Assembly: GCA_020072565.1 (NCBI GenBank)
Contig: JAIQGI010000009.1
Location: forward strand, 109,101-173,100
Source of the DNA: Terriglobia bacterium
GTDB lineage: Bacteria > Acidobacteriota > UBA6911
Direction of reading: 5' to 3'
Length of the DNA: 64,000 bases
Every line of letters starts with the position of its first letter. Within the stretch, counting starts at the first letter, position 1. The notes below the pieces were generated by a model, which made no database searches, was not told the origin of the DNA, and saw only the letters and a program-made list of their open reading frames with translations. The translations under genes and the position numbers were made by a program. Of this stretch, positions 9,629-18,578 are shown one piece after another.

Positions 9629-9857
9629 TCCTTCTACGACAGGATCAGCGCAGTCTAGGATCTCTTGGCCCAAAGAAGAGAGTGGCTCGAAGCTGGTACA
9701 CGCGTTCGAGTGGACATACCGGCATTTCCCGAACTTCCTCGATTGCCGTCCTATCTTTGTGCGCAGGGCTCTCGATGACGCAGGATTCCGCATCGTGAGT
9801 GGCACGATTCACAAGATGTGGGTTCCTGTCGAAATCGTTCTTGCAACCGTCAAGTGA
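9629..9857 (+). pseudogene. Remnant of a UbiE-like SAM methyltransferase
   Basis: Frame from 9629: SFYDRISAV, then TAG (9656-9658), then DLLAQ. This is the conserved N-terminus 'FYDRISxVYDLLA' of UbiE-like methyltransferases, with the tyrosine codon turned into a stop. A different frame from about 9687 reads SKLVHAFEWTYRHFPNFLDC, then RPIFVRRALDDAGFRIVSG, ending MWVPVEIVLATVK and TGA 9855-9857. This is the C-terminus of the same kind of protein. The SAM-binding core (about 150 residues) is missing, so this is an internal-deletion pseudogene. The rest of 9535-9985 holds no supported gene. Confidence 0.7.
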
Positions 9858-9985
9858 ATTACTCAAGAATGGAACGGCGGATGAACGCGGATGCGAGCAG
9901 ACGATGGCTTGTATTGATCCGCATGGCTCCCTGGTTTCAACGCTCTCGGCGAGTTTGGTGACTGTCTTTTTTATGGAGGTCTCAA

Positions 9986-12400
9986 ATGCGCAGGTATCTG
10001 CTGACTTTGATCTTAGGGCTTATCCTGGTTTTCGGTTTGAGCGTCGCGCCGTCGGCACAAACGCCTGCGCCCGCAGGTTACCTGACGCCGCCGAAGATCA
10101 TCACCGACATTATGGACGCGGAACCGCTTCCGGGTGTGGCGCTGTCGCCGGATCGCAACACGATGGTGCTCTCGCATCGGCGCAGCATGCCGACAATCGC
10201 GGAAGTTTCGGCCCCCTTCTATCGGCTGGCCGGCTCGCGCATCAACCCGCGCACGAACGGCCCGCGGATCCTGAACGGGCCGACGCGGCTCACGCTCAAG
10301 GACGTGGCGACGGGTACCGAACGGAATCTCGCCCTGCCGCCGGGTGGGACGTATGGCGCCAATTTCTCGCCCGACGGGAAGAAGATCGCCATCACGGTTA
10401 CAACGTCCAACAGCATTCAGCTCTTCCTTGCCGACGTTGCCACGGCGCAAGTCAGTCCGATTCTCAATGGGGGCATCAACGGCCTGGGAGGTGGCTGCAG
10501 CTGGCTGTACGACTCGTCCGGTTTCCTTTGCCGGATGATTCCCGAAGGTCGCGGCCCCGAACCCAAAGCACCGGCGGTGCCGGCAGGCCCGGCGATTCAG
10601 GAAAACGCCGGCCGTGCCGCTCCGTCTGCGACGTACGAAGATCTGCTCAAGAATCCTTATGATGAGTCACTCTACGAGTATTACTACACGAGCCAGCTCG
10701 CCTGGGTAGACCTCACGGGCAAGAGGACGCCATTCGGAAAACCGGCCATCTACGCCGGCGCCGACCCGGCTATTGATGGCAACTGGCTGGTGGTCACGCG
10801 CATCAAGCGTCCCTTTTCGTACGTTGTGCCCTCCGGCCAGTTTCCGCGCGACATCGAGCTGTGGGACAAGACCGGCAGGCTCGTGAGGAAACTCGCCGAT
10901 GTGCCCATGGCCGATACGTTCCCGCGCAATGGCGTTTTCCCCGGGCCACGCAGCTTCCGCTGGCACGTGCTCGAGCCTGCCACACTCCTCTACACCGAAG
11001 CGCTTGACAAGGGCGACCCGGCGAACAAGGTTGCGTTTCGCGATCGTTTTCTGGCGATCAAGGCGCCGTTCACCGGCCCGCCGGTTGAATTGCTGCAGAC
11101 GCAGTGGCGCGCCGGCGGCACGATGTTTACGGAGAAGGGCGCGATCCTCGTGAGCGAGAGCGATCGCGACACGCGCATGCGCCGTACCTGGCTCCTTGCC
11201 GGAGGATTTGGTTCCACGCCGACGAGGATTTGGGAACTGCGCCAGCAGGATCGATATGGCGATCCGGGCGCGCCGCTGATGCGGCCCTCGATCAACAAGG
11301 TCATTCAGGTCGGCGATACCATTTATTTGTCGGGTGGCGGCGCTTCCCCGAAGGGCGACCGGCCCTTCCTCGACCGCTTTAATCTGAAAACGCTCAAAGC
11401 CGAGCGGATCTGGCAGTGCGACGATATCAGCTACGAGTCCGTTGTCGGCCTCATCGACGACAACGCCGGCCGCATCGTCACGCGCCGGGAAACCAAGACG
11501 GAGCCGCCGAACTACTTCGTCCGCGACACGACGGCGAACACACTCAAGGCAGTCACTACCTTTAAGAACCCGCATCCGCAGATCTCGACCGTGTCCAGAC
11601 AGTTTGTCACCTACCAGAGGAAGGATGGCGTTCAACTCAACGGCACCATCTATTTGCCGACCGACTACAAGGCCGGCACGCGTTACCCGATGTTTGTCTG
11701 GGCGTATCCGGCCGAGTTCACCAGCCCCTCGGATGCGAGCCAGGTGAGCGGCAACGAGAACCGGTTTACCTCTGTCGGCGGTGCTTCGCATCTGTTGCTG
11801 CTCACGCAGGGATACGCGATCTTCGACAATCCCACCATGCCGATCATCGGGCCGGGCGAAACCGCCAACGACACCTACGTCGAACAGCTCGTCGCGAGCG
11901 CCGAGGCGGCGATCAACAAGGCGGTAGAGATGGGCATTGCCGACCGCGACCGCGTCGGAGTCGGCGGTCACAGCTACGGGGCATTCATGACGGCGAATCT
12001 GCTGGCGCACACCCGGCTGTTCCGGGCCGGAATCGCGCGCAGCGGCGCGTACAACCGCACGCTGACGCCGTTCGGCTTTCAGAATGAAACCCGCAATTTC
12101 TGGGAGGTCCCGGATCTCTACGCCAGGATGTCCCCCTTCTGGTACGCGAACAAAGTAAAGGATCCGATCCTGCTCATCCACGGCGAGATGGACGACAACT
12201 CCGGCACCTTCCCGATCCAGTCGGAGCGCTTCTACATGGCCCTCAAGGGCTTCGGGGCAACAGTGCGCTACGTGACGCTCCCGTACGAAGCCCACGGCTA
12301 TTCAGCCGCCGAGTCGAACAAGCACGTCATCAGCGAGATGTTGAACTGGCTGGACAAGTACGTGAAGAACGCGGGCCCGAAGCCGGCCGTGGAGCGGTGA
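9986..12400 (+). CDS. S9 family serine peptidase, glutamyl-endopeptidase-like (S9D type)
   Basis: An 804-aa exported peptidase. ATG 9986 follows GGAGGT (9975-9980) and a signal peptide ending SVAPSAQ. Residues ~40-560 form a beta-propeller; the C-terminal ~250 residues form the alpha/beta-hydrolase domain. Nucleophile motif GGHSYGAFMT has Ser663, the acid is in HGEMDDN (Asp736/737) and the base in EAHGYSA (His770). The stretches GIARSGAYNRTLTPFGFQN and LLIHGEMDDNSGT are characteristic of the group that contains plant chloroplast glutamyl endopeptidase, so subfamily S9D is favoured over prolyl oligopeptidase or DPP-IV. The role is probably degradation of peptides in the periplasm or outside the cell. 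By eye its third codon positions look more GC-rich than the flanking PQQ genes; this was not computed. Confidence 0.9.
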   Translation: MRRYLLTLILGLILVFGLSVAPSAQTPAPAGYLTPPKIITDIMDAEPLPGVALSPDRNTMVLSHRRSMPTIAEVSAPFYRLAGSRINPRTNGPRILNGPTRLTLKDVATGTERNLALPPGGTYGANFSPDGKKIAITVTTSNSIQLFLADVATAQVSPILNGGINGLGGGCSWLYDSSGFLCRMIPEGRGPEPKAPAVPAGPAIQENAGRAAPSATYEDLLKNPYDESLYEYYYTSQLAWVDLTGKRTPFGKPAIYAGADPAIDGNWLVVTRIKRPFSYVVPSGQFPRDIELWDKTGRLVRKLADVPMADTFPRNGVFPGPRSFRWHVLEPATLLYTEALDKGDPANKVAFRDRFLAIKAPFTGPPVELLQTQWRAGGTMFTEKGAILVSESDRDTRMRRTWLLAGGFGSTPTRIWELRQQDRYGDPGAPLMRPSINKVIQVGDTIYLSGGGASPKGDRPFLDRFNLKTLKAERIWQCDDISYESVVGLIDDNAGRIVTRRETKTEPPNYFVRDTTANTLKAVTTFKNPHPQISTVSRQFVTYQRKDGVQLNGTIYLPTDYKAGTRYPMFVWAYPAEFTSPSDASQVSGNENRFTSVGGASHLLLLTQGYAIFDNPTMPIIGPGETANDTYVEQLVASAEAAINKAVEMGIADRDRVGVGGHSYGAFMTANLLAHTRLFRAGIARSGAYNRTLTPFGFQNETRNFWEVPDLYARMSPFWYANKVKDPILLIHGEMDDNSGTFPIQSERFYMALKGFGATVRYVTLPYEAHGYSAAESNKHVISEMLNWLDKYVKNAGPKPAVER

Positions 12401-12417
12401 CCTGCGGATGTTTGCTC

Positions 12418-12477
12418 AACCACGAAACACTCGAACCACACGAAATCAATTTCCTGTGTTTTGCGCATTTCGTGGTT
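12418..12477. repeat. Degenerate palindromic intergenic repeat (CACGAAAC type)
   Basis: Perfect 10-base arms AACCACGAAA (12418-12427) and TTTCGTGGTT (12468-12477) enclose further imperfect copies of 'accacacgaaat'. Similar decayed palindromes occur at about 40800-40860 and 54574-54642. It lies between the tail-to-tail ends of the S9D peptidase gene and the Fe-S operon, and may serve as a bidirectional terminator. Confidence 0.5.
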
Positions 12478-12520
12478 CCTTGGTTTGCGGCCGGGGGACT
12501 GCGCTGCGTGCATCTGCAGT

Positions 12521-14608
12521 TTAAAGCTTTTGATTGCAGCTACAGCCGTCGTTGCTGGAGTCTTTCAGAGCAAACGCGCCGGTGGGGCAGACTTCGGCGG
12601 CTCGTCTGGCGGCGGTGGGCAGGGCTTCGATCATGGTTCCCTTGAGCGGGACCGCAACGGTCGCTTCGAAGCCTCGTCCTACAATCGCGAGCCCCAGTCC
12701 ATTCCCGGCTTCGGCCGCAGCTTTCACGCATGCGCCGCACAGGATGCACTTGCCGGGCTCGTAGATGATCTCCGGGTGCGACAGGTCGCGGTGGAATTTC
12801 CTGCGTGCACCCGCGAAGCGCAGCGGATCCGCACCGTACTCGGTGGCGTACTGGCGGAGCCGGCATGTGGTCGCCTTCCAGCACGCGCAGCTCATGCAGC
12901 GGCCGGCTTCCCGCATGGCGGTTTCGGCTGAGAATCCTAATTCCACTTCCTCGAAGTTTGCTACGCGTTTTTCCGCCGGAAGCTCGGGCATGGCCGCACG
13001 CGGCGTCTCCTCGATTTCGCGAAAGAACTCAGCCAGCTCCTCTTCATCCAGCTTGCCCATCAGCATGCTGACCATCTCAGGGTCGCCCTTGACGGGCCTG
13101 CCGCCCAGGTATTGATCGATGGAAACGGCAGCGAGTTTCCCGGCAGCGACGGCGCGAACGGCAAGGTCCGCTCCCGTGACGGCATCTCCGCCCGCGAATA
13201 CGCCATCAAGGTTTGTGCCGAGTGTCGCGGGATTGATGGCGATCCCACGCCACCGCGAGAGACGAAGTCCGTTCGCGCCCAAAGAACCGGCCTCGACGGT
13301 CTGTCCGACAGCGGCTATCACGCAAGTGCCCTCAACGACAAACTCCGACCCCGGAATCGGTACCGGACGCGCCCTGCCGCTGTCATCCGGCGCTCCCAGC
13401 TCCATGCGTATGCAGGTAAGCTGGAGCTCTGCATGGCCTTTGCTTTCGAGGCGAATCGGAGCCACCAGTGTCTCGAGCCTGACGCCTTCGGCTTCGGCCG
13501 CCTCTACTTCGGCCATAAGGCAGGGCATCTCACGCCGCGTGCGGCGATAAAAAACCGTCACTACCTCTGCACCGAGCCGGACCGCCGTTCGGGAAGCGTC
13601 CATGGCGGTGTTGCCGCCGCCCAGGATCAGGACGTTGCCGCCGATTGAAGGGGGATGACCCTCCTCCACCTTTGCCAGGAAATCGATCGCCGGCTGCGCC
13701 ATTTCCTCACCGGGGCAATCCAGGCCGCGCGAACGTTGGGCTCCGATGGCCAGGAAGACGGCGTCAAAATCACGGCGCAGGTCCTCGAGGGTAAGATCCG
13801 AGCCGAGACGCTGCTGCATCCGGAATTCACCACCGAGAATTCGAATGATCTCGATCTCCTGGTCCAGCACGCGACGCGGGAGACGGAAAGCGGGAATGCC
13901 ATAGCGCAGCATGCCCCCCGGCGCAGGGTGAGCGTCGAAAAGGATCGCGGCGTGACCACGCCGCAGCAGGTGATACGCTGCGGTGAGCCCCGCAGGCCCG
14001 GCGCCGACAATGGCCACTCTCTTGCCGCTGGGCTTATCCTTGCGCGGAATATAGCGTGCTTGGGAGACCAGGTCGCGATCCGCCGCATAGCGGTGAAGAC
14101 TGCCGACTGACAGGGATTCCCCCCTTTCACAGCGGTGACAGTGCTGCTCGCATAGACGCGGACAGATGCGTCCCAACGCGGCCGGCAGCGTCAGGAAATC
14201 GGAGGCAATCTCCGCTGACCGCCGGATAGCGCCGGTGGATACCTCGGCGAGGAAACCCGGAATGTCGAACCGCGCCGGGCAGCCCGTCCTGCAAGGCCCG
14301 ATGCAGTCCCCCACATGATCCGAAAGGAGGAGCTCCAGCGCCATCTTCCGTGAAGCGCGGACTTCGTCCGAATCGGTGTAGACCACCATGCCGTCGGCGA
14401 CCGGCATGGCGCAAGAGGGGGAGAGGCTCTCTCGCCCTTCGACTTGCACTGCACAGAGGAAGCAGGACGCGGCCGGCGGGAAGTTTTCGACGTGGCACAA
14501 GGTGGGAATCCGGATCCCGAGCCGGCTCGCGGCGTCAAGGATCGTCGATCCCTCCTCGACCGAGATTTCCCTTCCGTCAATCGTCAAATCCACCATCTGC
14601 TTCTTCAT
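12521..14608 (-). CDS. NAD(P)H-dependent Fe-S flavoprotein, GltD/NfnB-like with NuoG-like N-terminus
   Basis: A 695-aa protein. Residues 5-75 are a plant-type [2Fe-2S] domain with Cys38, 49, 52 and 66, as in NuoG and bifurcating hydrogenases. Residues 95-190 carry a GltD-type [4Fe-4S] region (DCIGPCRTGCPARFDIPGF, then CPRLCEQHCHRC). Residues 196-520 form the two-dinucleotide-fold flavoprotein, with FAD loop GAGPAGLTAAYHLL at ~202 and the second loop LILGGGNTAMDAS at ~333. The C-terminus has further cysteines (CMSCACW, CILCGACVKA, EVCPTGAF). It resembles glutamate synthase small subunit, NfnB and SfrB. Its ATG overlaps the upstream gene's TGA by 4 bases, so the two are translationally coupled. 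Inferred role: NAD(P)H oxidation or formation at one end of an electron-transfer complex. No glutamate synthase large subunit or hydrogenase is nearby. Confidence 0.85.
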   Translation of the reverse strand: MKKQMVDLTIDGREISVEEGSTILDAASRLGIRIPTLCHVENFPPAASCFLCAVQVEGRESLSPSCAMPVADGMVVYTDSDEVRASRKMALELLLSDHVGDCIGPCRTGCPARFDIPGFLAEVSTGAIRRSAEIASDFLTLPAALGRICPRLCEQHCHRCERGESLSVGSLHRYAADRDLVSQARYIPRKDKPSGKRVAIVGAGPAGLTAAYHLLRRGHAAILFDAHPAPGGMLRYGIPAFRLPRRVLDQEIEIIRILGGEFRMQQRLGSDLTLEDLRRDFDAVFLAIGAQRSRGLDCPGEEMAQPAIDFLAKVEEGHPPSIGGNVLILGGGNTAMDASRTAVRLGAEVVTVFYRRTRREMPCLMAEVEAAEAEGVRLETLVAPIRLESKGHAELQLTCIRMELGAPDDSGRARPVPIPGSEFVVEGTCVIAAVGQTVEAGSLGANGLRLSRWRGIAINPATLGTNLDGVFAGGDAVTGADLAVRAVAAGKLAAVSIDQYLGGRPVKGDPEMVSMLMGKLDEEELAEFFREIEETPRAAMPELPAEKRVANFEEVELGFSAETAMREAGRCMSCACWKATTCRLRQYATEYGADPLRFAGARRKFHRDLSHPEIIYEPGKCILCGACVKAAAEAGNGLGLAIVGRGFEATVAVPLKGTMIEALPTAARRAAEVCPTGAFALKDSSNDGCSCNQKL

Positions 14609-17526
14609 GCGACCTCAATGGCGTTTTCGGGGCAAGCGGTCACGCACATGCCGCAGCGGGTGCAGACGTCGTCAGCAACCTTGTGCTGCTCATACGGCTG
14701 GGCCTGAATCGCTCCCGCGGGACAAGCTTGGGCACACAGCGTGCAGCCTGTGCAGGAGTCGAGAACACGGTAATGAATCAGAGCCTTGCAGGCCGCTGCC
14801 GGGCAGCGCCGCTCGCGGACATGCGCTTCGTACTCATCGCGGAAGTAACGGAGCGTAGTTACCACGGGATTCGGCGCCGTTTGGCCCAGCCCGCACAAAC
14901 TTCCCTTCTTGATGCGGATACTGAGATCATCGAGAGTCTGCAGGTCTCCTTCCTTCCCCTTTCCCCCGCAGATGCGCTCCAGGATTTCCAGCATACGTTT
15001 GGTGCCGACGCGACAGAACGTGCACTTCCCGCAGGACTCATTCTGCGTGAAGTGCAGGAAATAGCGCGCGATGTCGACCGCGCAGTCGCGGTCATCCAGC
15101 ACGACCAGCCCTCCTGAACCCATGATGGCGCCCGTGGATGCCAGTTCCTCGTAATCGATACGGGTGTCGGCCAGGCGGGCAGGAATGCACCCTCCCGAGG
15201 GGCCGCCGGCCAGGACCGCCTTGAATTGTCTGCCGCCCTTGATGCCTCCGCCGATGTCCTCGACGATCTCGCGGATCGTGATTCCCATGGGAACTTCGAT
15301 AAGGCCGCCCCGCTTGACCTTCCCGACGAGTGAGAATACTTTGGTGCCTTTTGATTTTTCCGTTCCCAAAGCGGCAAAGGCTTTGGGACCTCTGCGGATG
15401 ATCCAGGGCAGGCATGCCAGTGTCTCGACATTGTTGATGAGCGTCGGTTTCCCCCAGAGTCCCGACTGCGCCGGATAGGGAGGCCGCGGGCGCGGCATTC
15501 CGCGCTCCCCCTCGATCGACTGAATGAGCGCTGTTTCCTCTCCGCAAACGAAGGCTCCGGCACCCTCGCGCACCTGCAGTTTGAAGTCGAACGCGCTGCC
15601 GATAATGCGCTCACCCAGGAATCCCTGTTGCTCCGCCTGCGCGATCGCGGCGCGGACATGACGCACGGCGATAGGGTATTCGCGACGGACATAGAGAAAG
15701 CCCTCGCCGGCCCCGATGGCGTAGGCGGCGATGACCATCCCCTCGATCACCCGGAAAGGATCGGCCTCCAGGACGGCCCGGTCCATGAACGCACCCGGAT
15801 CTCCTTCATCGCCGTTGCAGATGACGTACTTTATGGGACCCGGGGCACACCGGGCTATGTCCCATTTGGCGGCCGTGGGGAATCCCGCCCCTCCGCGACC
15901 CCTCAGGCCGGCGGCGCGCACGCTCTCGATTACCCCCTCCGGCGTGAGGTTTTTCAGGCATTCCTGGAGCGCGCGCATGCCTTCCCGCTTGCGATACTCA
16001 TCCAGGGACAGAGGATCAATCTGGCCGCAATTCTCGAGAACAATGCGCACCTGTTTCCCGACGTAAGGCTTCGCGTCGATTTCATGCTCTTCAATGGGAG
16101 CCCAGGCAACATCGTCGAAGAGTCGCGCGCGCACGTCCTGGATCTCCTCGCGGACTCTGCGGACCAGACCGCGCGGTTTGATGTGCTTTCGAACAATCTT
16201 GCGCACGTCCCCGGGACTGACGTTCCCGTAAAGCGCGCGGCGGCCGTTTTCGATCACTTCTATCAGCGGCTCGTGATGGCAGAGACCGCTGCAGCCGACC
16301 CGCTTGACCGCTCCACCGCCGCCGAATGACGCGACCACGCCTTCGATTGCCGCCCGCACTTTCTCTGCGCCGCTGGCAATGCCGCAGGAACCGAGGCCGA
16401 TCCGGATCTCGACGGGATCATCTGCATTGCCTTGCGGCCTCGCGCCGGGACGAGACTCCGGCGGCCTCCGCTCTCCATTGCCGTTTTTCTTTGCCCCCCT
16501 CTCCGACTCGATAAAATCCCGGAGCAACTTGTTCGCGGAGAGGGCACTCAACTGTCCGTAGATTTTTTCATCGATCGTAATTATCGGCGCGAGGCTGCAG
16601 GATCCAATGCACACGACACGCTCGATCGTGAAACGCCTGGAGGGATCGGTATCGGAATCGGGGGACATTCCCAGACAGCGCCGGAGCTCGTTACGCACCT
16701 CGACCGCGCCCGACACGTGACAAGCCGTGCCTTCGCAAATCCGGATGACATGCTCTCCCACCGGACTCTGCCGGAACTGTCCGTAGAATGAGGCTACGCC
16801 CGCAATCAGAGCCGGTGTGATCTCGCTCGCCGCGCAGATCCTCTGCAGAGCGGCGTCGGGGAGGTACCGGTACCGAGTTTGGATGGCCTGGAGGATAGGA
16901 ATGACGGCCTGGCGTCCTCGACCCTCAGTTCTGAGAATCTCCTCCACGGGACCCAGGTCGATGGCCGCGGCCTCTGCGCGCTCCACTGCGGGCACCACTG
17001 GCGGGACTATGGAGTCTGCTTCCCGTTTCTCGCCGGCATCTCGGGATCGCGTGAAGACGACGGCCTTTGCTAAACCATGGGAGCTTCCATCAAGATGTTT
17101 CAAGACTCCCGGGAGTGCTCCTGCGCGATCCTCGCGCCCGGGCCGGAACCACTTGAACCAGGCCAGAAAGATCCCCATGGATACGAGCAGGAGGATGCCT
17201 CCGCGATTGTAGGCGTCGCGCCTTCTGACCAGGGATTCATGCTGGCGGTCCAGCTCCGGTTGGAGGATCTTCTGAATCTCTGCATCGGTTCGGGCTTTCT
17301 CTTTCAGCGCATCCACCGTGGCCTTGTCGACAGGTGTAACCCGCCAGGCATGAACGTACACGGAGAGCAGCCAGACGGAGGCGAATAAGGCGATGGCTGC
17401 GGCAACAATCCCTATCCAGGAAGGCGCGATCGATTTCCAATAGGACGCGGAAAAACGCCGACCGGCGCCGGCCGCTGAATCAGGCCGGCGTTCATCGACA
17501 TTTTCCGGCGCCCCTTTTTCTCTCAT
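14605..17526 (-). CDS. Membrane-anchored NuoE-NuoF fusion protein
   Basis: A 973-aa protein. The true start is ATG 17526, overlapping the upstream TGA by 4 bases; the open frame extends further but only as a shadow of the upstream gene. Order of parts: two transmembrane segments (~36-58 and ~109-125) with a charged, helical stretch between them; a NuoE-like thioredoxin-fold [2Fe-2S] domain (Cys264, 269, 306, 310); a second thioredoxin-like domain with only three of the usual cysteines (Cys381, 412, 416); a NuoF domain with FMN/NADH loop GLRGRGGAGFPTAAKW (~541-555) and [4Fe-4S] motif ESCGKCTFCRVG; and a 2[4Fe-4S] ferredoxin tail (CTGCTLCAQACP, CTRCGMCVTACP). Soluble relatives are HndA/HndC and other bifurcating diaphorases. 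The N-terminal membrane anchor is unusual and suggests that NADH electrons are handled at the cytoplasmic membrane. Confidence 0.88.
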   Translation of the reverse strand: MREKGAPENVDERRPDSAAGAGRRFSASYWKSIAPSWIGIVAAAIALFASVWLLSVYVHAWRVTPVDKATVDALKEKARTDAEIQKILQPELDRQHESLVRRRDAYNRGGILLLVSMGIFLAWFKWFRPGREDRAGALPGVLKHLDGSSHGLAKAVVFTRSRDAGEKREADSIVPPVVPAVERAEAAAIDLGPVEEILRTEGRGRQAVIPILQAIQTRYRYLPDAALQRICAASEITPALIAGVASFYGQFRQSPVGEHVIRICEGTACHVSGAVEVRNELRRCLGMSPDSDTDPSRRFTIERVVCIGSCSLAPIITIDEKIYGQLSALSANKLLRDFIESERGAKKNGNGERRPPESRPGARPQGNADDPVEIRIGLGSCGIASGAEKVRAAIEGVVASFGGGGAVKRVGCSGLCHHEPLIEVIENGRRALYGNVSPGDVRKIVRKHIKPRGLVRRVREEIQDVRARLFDDVAWAPIEEHEIDAKPYVGKQVRIVLENCGQIDPLSLDEYRKREGMRALQECLKNLTPEGVIESVRAAGLRGRGGAGFPTAAKWDIARCAPGPIKYVICNGDEGDPGAFMDRAVLEADPFRVIEGMVIAAYAIGAGEGFLYVRREYPIAVRHVRAAIAQAEQQGFLGERIIGSAFDFKLQVREGAGAFVCGEETALIQSIEGERGMPRPRPPYPAQSGLWGKPTLINNVETLACLPWIIRRGPKAFAALGTEKSKGTKVFSLVGKVKRGGLIEVPMGITIREIVEDIGGGIKGGRQFKAVLAGGPSGGCIPARLADTRIDYEELASTGAIMGSGGLVVLDDRDCAVDIARYFLHFTQNESCGKCTFCRVGTKRMLEILERICGGKGKEGDLQTLDDLSIRIKKGSLCGLGQTAPNPVVTTLRYFRDEYEAHVRERRCPAAACKALIHYRVLDSCTGCTLCAQACPAGAIQAQPYEQHKVADDVCTRCGMCVTACPENAIEVA

Positions 17527-18578
17527 GGCATTTTCACCTGGACCAGCTCGTGCTCGCGTGGGCAGGATTCGTAGCAGCGCGCGCAAGCCAGACAAGAGGC
17601 CCGGTCGGCCCGGTTGTTGCGAATGGCACCGTAGGGGCAGGCCTCGGCGCACAAACCGCATTCCAGTTCCTTGTCGGGCGTGATGCGCACGTTCTTCCAA
17701 GAGACCCGGGAGAGGATTGAAAGCAGCCCTCCATACGGGCACAGCCAGCGGCAGTAGGGGCGCCCGAAAAACATCCCTGCCATGATGAAGCCGGCTCCGA
17801 TGACCAGCATGTGAAATGCGCCGGAGATCCGGAAGATGCTGATGAACGGATCCCATTCGCAGATAAGGAAACGTCGTCCGACCTGGATCTGCCAGGCTCC
17901 AAGCTTGAGGTGCAAACCCCAGCCTGCAAACAGGACGGCCAGGCCGAGATAGACGTAAGGCAGCCAGCGCAAGGCCTTGTCGAGCTTTTCCGGCACCTTC
18001 AGCGGGCGCAAGAGGACAAGCTCCTGGACTGCCCCTAACGGACAAACACCGCCGCAGAAAACGCGTCCGAACAGGAGCGCCGCTGCCAGCGGCAGGAAGA
18101 AGAACGCGATCACCCCCAGGGAGATCATGTAGCGCGAGTCGACCAGCGACAGTGTGACGTTTTGAATGGCGCCGATCGGACAGATGCAACCTTTCCGATA
18201 GAAGCCGAAATAAGCCACGGCGACGATGCTGAGAATCAGCAGCCCGTTCCGGCTTCGGCGCTTTAAAACAAGCCATGCCGCGAGCCCCAGACCGATGACG
18301 AGCACTGCAATGTCGAGAACGCGAACCAGTTCCGAACGCGGCTCCGGATGCGTCGGTGTCGGGAAGCTGTAGGTGCCACCGAAATCGGGTGGCGCTTTCT
18401 GATACTGGGCGAAGAGCACACCTGAGGCCAGGACCGCGACCACAACCAGCAGCCAGATGCGCCCTGGAGTGCGGCGTCTTGCTGCCACTTTGCGGGACAC
18501 CAGGCTTGCCAGGAGGAAGCGCGAGTCGGCCCGCGCATTCGAAAACGCCGGGATGGGGGGGAATCTCAACCTAGGCAT
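17523..18578 (-). CDS. NapH/NosR-like polytopic membrane [4Fe-4S] protein
   Basis: A 351-aa protein with about five or six transmembrane helices and the paired CxxxCP motifs of the NapH/NosR/CcoG group: GCICPIGA, FCGGVCPLGA and YCRWLCPYGG. The C-terminus has two ferredoxin-type clusters, CGLCAEACPYGAI and CLACARCYESCP. Family members move electrons between quinol or membrane carriers and extracytoplasmic or cytoplasmic Fe-S partners. The start at 18578 overlaps the upstream stop by 8 bases and the stop overlaps the next ATG by 4. It probably forms the membrane core linking the Tat-type ferredoxin outside to the NuoE-NuoF protein inside; that topology is inference. Confidence 0.85.
   Translation of the reverse strand: MPRLRFPPIPAFSNARADSRFLLASLVSRKVAARRRTPGRIWLLVVVAVLASGVLFAQYQKAPPDFGGTYSFPTPTHPEPRSELVRVLDIAVLVIGLGLAAWLVLKRRSRNGLLILSIVAVAYFGFYRKGCICPIGAIQNVTLSLVDSRYMISLGVIAFFFLPLAAALLFGRVFCGGVCPLGAVQELVLLRPLKVPEKLDKALRWLPYVYLGLAVLFAGWGLHLKLGAWQIQVGRRFLICEWDPFISIFRISGAFHMLVIGAGFIMAGMFFGRPYCRWLCPYGGLLSILSRVSWKNVRITPDKELECGLCAEACPYGAIRNNRADRASCLACARCYESCPREHELVQVKMP

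Noticed and set aside
10667..12295. 542-codon open frame antisense to the S9D peptidase gene
   Set aside because: Lies opposite a confidently assigned gene, has no ribosome site or family features, and reflects GC-rich codon bias in the complementary strand.
12521..17526. Assignment as an [FeFe]-hydrogenase or formate dehydrogenase operon
   Set aside because: No H-cluster domain, molybdopterin subunit or maturation gene is present; only diaphorase-type and ferredoxin-type parts are seen.
14605..18276. Very long 1223-codon reading of the NuoE-NuoF gene
   Set aside because: The first 250 codons are the overlapping NapH-like gene read in another phase; ATG 17526 with a 4-base overlap is the natural start.
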